From positions 1 to 8,060 of the forward strand of contig DFOV01000236.1 in NCBI GenBank assembly GCA_002376965.1: 8,060 nt of DNA, in the 5' to 3' direction. The position numbers were made by a program, and so were the translations under genes. Below the pieces are notes generated by a model, which saw only the letters and a list, made by a program, of their open reading frames with translations, ran no database searches and was not told the DNA's origin. Shown one piece after another: positions 4,950 through 8,060 of this stretch. Origin of the DNA: Gammaproteobacteria bacterium UBA3532 (GTDB taxonomy: Bacteria; Pseudomonadota; Gammaproteobacteria; Enterobacterales; UBA3532). Within the stretch, counting starts at the first letter, position 1; the number at the start of each line of letters is the position of its first letter.

Positions 4950-7400
4950 TTAGCTCATGTGCTGAAAATTATCTAACCATGCCATCACTTCCGACGCGGG
5001 TAGAGGCTTACTAAAATAATAGCCTTGAGCCTGGTCGCAGTCTATTTCACGCAGTGCTTCGAGCGTATTTTTATCTTCAACGCCTTCAGCAATAACATAC
5101 AGTCCAAGGTTGTGCGCCAAATTAACCGTCGAACGCACTATAATGTGATCCTGTTCATCGTTGCTCATCCCTTGCACGAATGACAAATCTATCTTTAACG
5201 TTTGTATCGGCATCTTTTTCAAATACGCCAGCGACGAATAACCAGTACCAAAGTCATCGATTGCAAGATCAATGCCTTTATCATTTAGCCTTTGCAACAT
5301 AGCAAGGGCTTTGTCAGGGTCTGACATGATGGCACTTTCAGTGATTTCGATTTCAATCGCGCCCGGATGAGCATCGTATTTTTCCAGCACGGTTTCCACT
5401 TTTTGGAAGAAGTCCTCATCAACCAAATTGCGTACCGAGAAATTAATCGCCAACTTGGTCGAAAAACCCTGGTTGTACCACAGCCGCCACTGCTTCAACG
5501 CTTCTTCAAGGATGAACAGCGTCAACGGGTGGATCAGCTCACTTTTTTCAGCATGAGGCACAAACTCACTCGGCGGCACATTGCCATGCTCTGGATGTGT
5601 CCAACGCACCAGCACCTCAAACCCAACCACCTGAGGATAGCGTACACTGATCTTGGGTTGATAATGCAAATGTAACTGCCCTTCTCGAATGGCATGGTTC
5701 AAATCGGTAATCAGCGCCAGCCGTTTGGGATTGTGGCGATCAAACTCCGGCTTATAAAAACGGTAAACACAGCCCTCGGGCTTTGCTTGATACATCGCAA
5801 CTTCAGCACAGCGCATTAGGGCATTCACATCATTTCCATCCCGAGGCGCAACAGCAACACCAATGCTGGCACCCAGTCCCAGCTCTATGCCCATCAAGCT
5901 GATCGGTTCTTTGGTGCACTCAACCAGCGTTTTGGCTCGGTATTCAACATGGTCATCAGATTTTAAAGCAGGGAACATGACACAAAACTCATCTCCACCT
6001 AACCTGGCAACGGTGCCTCCGGCTGTAGAAACCTTTTTATCCAACTTTTCGGCAAATTGAATCAGCAGTTCATCGCCAACATTGTGGCCCAGGGTTTCGT
6101 TGATTTCTTTAAAGCGATTGAGGTCCATAACATAAACCCCAACCATGCCAGTGTTGCGCTCTTTTAGTGCCAGCTCCAACTCGCTATACAGCTTATTGCG
6201 ATTGGGTATACCGGTCAGCAAGTCGTGGTTGACTTGATATTCCAGCTTGCGCAAGTGCTCTTTGCGCTCGGTAATATCGGCTTGAGCCGCCCAAAGCTTG
6301 GTCAGGCGTTTGTCTTTGATAATGCCGGTAACCGTTAACTGCATCCAATAGTGCGAACCGTCGTTACGCACGCCTTCGATTTCGTGTTCATGTAACCGAT
6401 AGTTGGATTTAACCAGATTAAATGCCGCTTGATAGGCTCCTTCTAAACCGGCGCTAAGAAACATACGCATCATAGGCAAGCCAATCAGCTCCGACACATA
6501 GTCATAACCCATCATGTCGACAGTCGCGATATTACATTCAGCCACAATGCCCGTTTTGGCCATAGCAATAGCCTGTTCATGGGCGCTTAATCGGATATCA
6601 ATGGGTTTGGGGAAATCGATGCGCCATACGCCTTCCGAGCTATTGGCAATAAAAGCCTGATAGCGCTCTTCCGATGCTTCCAAAAAATGTCCGGTGCGTT
6701 TTTCATACGAAGCCAGGGCGAACTTATCGCTGACAAGCTGGCAAGCCATGAAGATAAAAACCAAGGGTAAACGAAACTTATGCGGCCGCCAGGACAGATA
6801 ACCAATCACTTCATGGTGCTGGGCTGTGATCGGGATGTTTAGAATAAGTGCATTAGCGAGCGCCAGCTGTGGAAAATGTTCGACAAAATTAAGACCTGAC
6901 GACCACATTTCTTCCGAAGAAACAGAGACTGAATCATAGCGCCGATCAGCTGACGCCGAGTTGGTTAAAACAACCCTTTCATTAGCAACCTCTTTTTCCC
7001 ACAGTAGCCAATCACCACCTGACCAGTCCATTAAATACTGAATACAGTCTTCAGGTGATGGTTCTTCCTGTATAGCCGCCCAGCGCAACCAACTACCAAG
7101 CTTGTCGAAGTCAGCACCAGACCATTGCAACAGCAATAGCATGTGCCCTTGAATATAAAAAGGACAACAAAATAAAACCGAACCATCTTCGAGATAGATC
7201 ACGTCTTGGCGAATGCCGGACTCTTTGACACGACGGATGCCATCGGCAATATCAACGCGGCTACTCGCACCATTGGTTGATATGATCCGATAATTAGCAT
7301 CCAACACCACGGAAGGATAAGAGACGGTATCAAACCAGGTTTCAACAGAACGCCGTAATGTCAAAATGGCATCGGCATTTATCCCAGAGCCCTTATTCAC
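4950..7400 (-). CDS. PAS-GGDEF-EAL cyclic-di-GMP signalling protein
   Basis: An 816-residue soluble protein expected to make and/or degrade cyclic di-GMP. From the N-terminus: a possible PAS-like segment (about 20-95, with SYPSVVLDANYRIISTNGA); a region resembling a GAF fold (about 115-230, weak); a clear PAS domain (about 243-378, ending DITERK); GGDEF (about 385-550); EAL (about 560-805). The GGDEF site is intact (LGGDEF, 467-472), but the inhibitory RxxD site is missing: the equivalent positions read TAGG. The EAL site has the tolerated variant EVL (595-597) and keeps Asn653, Glu688, DDFG (715-718), Lys736, Glu772 and Gln792, so phosphodiesterase activity is likely. No membrane segment is convincing. 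Translation starts at a GTG with AGAGG five bases upstream; this start cassette is duplicated. Signal and net direction cannot be read from sequence. Confidence 0.94.
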   Translation of the reverse strand: MNKGSGINADAILTLRRSVETWFDTVSYPSVVLDANYRIISTNGASSRVDIADGIRRVKESGIRQDVIYLEDGSVLFCCPFYIQGHMLLLLQWSGADFDKLGSWLRWAAIQEEPSPEDCIQYLMDWSGGDWLLWEKEVANERVVLTNSASADRRYDSVSVSSEEMWSSGLNFVEHFPQLALANALILNIPITAQHHEVIGYLSWRPHKFRLPLVFIFMACQLVSDKFALASYEKRTGHFLEASEERYQAFIANSSEGVWRIDFPKPIDIRLSAHEQAIAMAKTGIVAECNIATVDMMGYDYVSELIGLPMMRMFLSAGLEGAYQAAFNLVKSNYRLHEHEIEGVRNDGSHYWMQLTVTGIIKDKRLTKLWAAQADITERKEHLRKLEYQVNHDLLTGIPNRNKLYSELELALKERNTGMVGVYVMDLNRFKEINETLGHNVGDELLIQFAEKLDKKVSTAGGTVARLGGDEFCVMFPALKSDDHVEYRAKTLVECTKEPISLMGIELGLGASIGVAVAPRDGNDVNALMRCAEVAMYQAKPEGCVYRFYKPEFDRHNPKRLALITDLNHAIREGQLHLHYQPKISVRYPQVVGFEVLVRWTHPEHGNVPPSEFVPHAEKSELIHPLTLFILEEALKQWRLWYNQGFSTKLAINFSVRNLVDEDFFQKVETVLEKYDAHPGAIEIEITESAIMSDPDKALAMLQRLNDKGIDLAIDDFGTGYSSLAYLKKMPIQTLKIDLSFVQGMSNDEQDHIIVRSTVNLAHNLGLYVIAEGVEDKNTLEALREIDCDQAQGYYFSKPLPASEVMAWLDNFQHMS

Positions 7401-7430
7401 TAAAACCTCTCGTATTCACCCAAAACCTCT
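7391..7430 (-). repeat. Tandem duplication of ribosome binding site plus GTG start
   Basis: On the minus strand AGAGGTTTT occurs at plus 7422-7430 and again at 7402-7410, each followed within one to two bases by GTGAATA. The second copy is the ribosome binding site and start of the GGDEF-EAL gene; the first is a near-copy 20 bases upstream in another reading frame. Confidence 0.75.
7393..7419 (-). CDS. Possible 8-codon leader ORF overlapping the GGDEF-EAL start
   Basis: The upstream copy of the duplicated start cassette gives GTG at plus 7417-7419 with AGAGG a few bases before it. Reading from there yields MNTRGFSE and a TAA (7393-7395) lying inside the first three codons of the GGDEF-EAL gene, in a different frame. 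If translated, it would compete with or couple to the main start. It could equally be a by-product of a small duplication; there is no conservation evidence here. Confidence 0.25.
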   Translation of the reverse strand: MNTRGFSE

Positions 7431-7662
7431 AGCGCTGGTTTGGAAAGGTATTTACAGGTTGTCTTTTTGTTTTTTGATAATCCATTATTGGAGTGTATAC
7501 CAAAATACTAACCAACGAGAATAGAAATTCCCTTCAGCAATGCCGCCTTACCCATAGCGCATTGCCATCCTATTGATATTAATCAAAGAAATAAAACTAC
7601 AACCTATTCACTATAGCGATTGAGTCTAGCTCTAGTAAAACACGAACTTCACGGAGAAAAAC
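7401..7662. other. Divergent intergenic region, GGDEF-EAL / radical SAM
   Basis: These 262 bases separate two divergent genes and hold no gene of family resemblance. They contain the duplicated start cassette next to the GGDEF-EAL gene, a T-rich tract at 7464-7475, a short inverted repeat ATAAT-CC-ATTAT (7477-7488), and the FNR-type box. A weak minus-strand promoter candidate for the GGDEF-EAL gene is TTGGTA (plus 7497-7502), 17 bases, TTATCA (plus 7474-7479); it is poor enough to be chance. Confidence 0.55.
7573..7586. promoter_or_regulatory. FNR/ANR-type binding site
   Basis: TTGAT-ATTA-ATCAA is a perfect match to the FNR consensus TTGAT-N4-ATCAA, used by the oxygen-sensing regulators FNR and ANR. 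A modest -10-like TATAGC (7612-7617) would place the box centre about 40-45 bases upstream of transcription start, near the usual activating position for a class II site. The site is 77 bp before the radical SAM start codon, so that gene is the likely target; the divergent GGDEF-EAL gene starts about 175 bp away. Binding is inferred. Confidence 0.65.
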
Positions 7663-8060
7663 ATGCAACTGGTTTACGATATTGGCGATAAACGCTATAT
7701 CAACCTGACAAACAAGTGTAATTTGCGCTGTAATTTTTGCCCCAAGTTTAATGGGCGATGGCGCGTGCATGAACACGAACTCCGTTTAAAGAATAAGCCC
7801 GGTGCCGATGCTTATGTTGAAGCCTTAGGCGATCTTTCCGAGATCAGCGAAGTGGTATTTTGCGGCTTTGGCGAACCCACCCGCGAATTGGATACCCTGC
7901 TCTACCTGGCCCAATACGTAAAAACACAAGGCATACCGGTGCGCGTTAATACCGATGGCCTGGGCAACTGGTTCCATCAGAAAAATATTCTTCCCCAACT
8001 CCAACCCTATGTTGATGCCTTATCTATTTCACTAAATGCCCAAAATGCTGAAACCTATGA
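7663..8060 (+). CDS. TatD-associated-type radical SAM protein, N-terminal part
   Basis: The first 132 codons of a radical SAM enzyme that runs off the window. The [4Fe-4S] cluster motif CNLRCNFC (Cys19, Cys23, Cys26) is intact and unusually close to the N-terminus, after INLTNK. GFGEPTRELD (residues ~68-77) is the SAM-binding GGE-like motif, followed by the (beta/alpha) pattern with VRVNTDGLGN and DALSISLNAQ. The sequence resembles the radical SAM proteins that sit beside or fuse to TatD nucleases, whose reaction is unknown; a tatD gene just downstream would support this. A GGAG (7653-7656) lies six bases before the ATG. The upstream FNR-type box suggests higher expression when oxygen is low, consistent with an oxygen-labile iron-sulfur enzyme. 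Confidence 0.88.
   Translation, partial: MQLVYDIGDKRYINLTNKCNLRCNFCPKFNGRWRVHEHELRLKNKPGADAYVEALGDLSEISEVVFCGFGEPTRELDTLLYLAQYVKTQGIPVRVNTDGLGNWFHQKNILPQLQPYVDALSISLNAQNAETY

Noticed and set aside
4765..4953. 62-codon plus-strand open frame after an AGGAGG (4758-4763)
   Set aside because: The GTG lies only one base from the AGGAGG, too close for initiation; the product has no family resemblance and runs into the end of the GGDEF-EAL gene on the other strand.
1137..7620. CTATAGCGAT found at both 1137-1146 and 7611-7620
   Set aside because: A shared 10-mer in 8 kb is expected by chance; one copy is coding and the contexts differ.

Overview
The window looks like chromosomal DNA from a gammaproteobacterium, probably a free-living or marine, obligately respiring lineage with moderate GC. 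This is inferred from protein styles, not from any marker gene. The cues are a DnaE2 mutasome polymerase, a PIN-PhoH ATPase, a PAS-GGDEF-EAL regulator, a DUF3820 protein, a TatD-associated radical SAM enzyme, a perfect FNR-type box, and a HigB2/HigA2 toxin-antitoxin pair very like that of Vibrio cholerae. No rRNA, tRNA, CRISPR array or insertion sequence was seen.

Layout. Bases 1-699 (+) hold the 3' end of dnaE2. It converges on a two-gene toxin-antitoxin operon (higB2-higA2, minus strand, 724-1357), with an 8-bp hairpin between them. A divergent intergenic region (1358-1502) carries a good sigma70-like promoter and palindromes for higBA. A short DUF3820 gene (1503-1733, +) follows. Next come a secreted PEBP/YbhB-like protein (1843-2397, +) and an AraC-family regulator (2449-3276, +), probably one transcription unit; a 19-bp tandem repeat fills the gap between them. 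The regulator converges, 11 bp apart, on a PIN-PhoH ATPase gene (3288-4661, -). After a gene-free gap with a stem-loop (4662-4949) comes a large GGDEF-EAL protein (4950-7400, -). The last intergenic region (7401-7662) separates it from a divergent radical SAM gene (7663 to the window end, +) and contains a perfect TTGAT-N4-ATCAA box.

How the genes work together. Most are independent chromosomal functions: SOS translesion synthesis, RNA/ATPase metabolism, c-di-GMP turnover and radical chemistry. The clear functional pairs are toxin with antitoxin, and possibly the PEBP protein with its AraC neighbour. No obviously new multi-gene system is present. The most noteworthy signals are regulatory: the FNR box, a duplicated ribosome-binding-site/start cassette that creates an overlapping mini-ORF at the GGDEF-EAL gene, a possibly leaderless higBA promoter flanked by palindromes, and the tandem repeat in front of the AraC gene.
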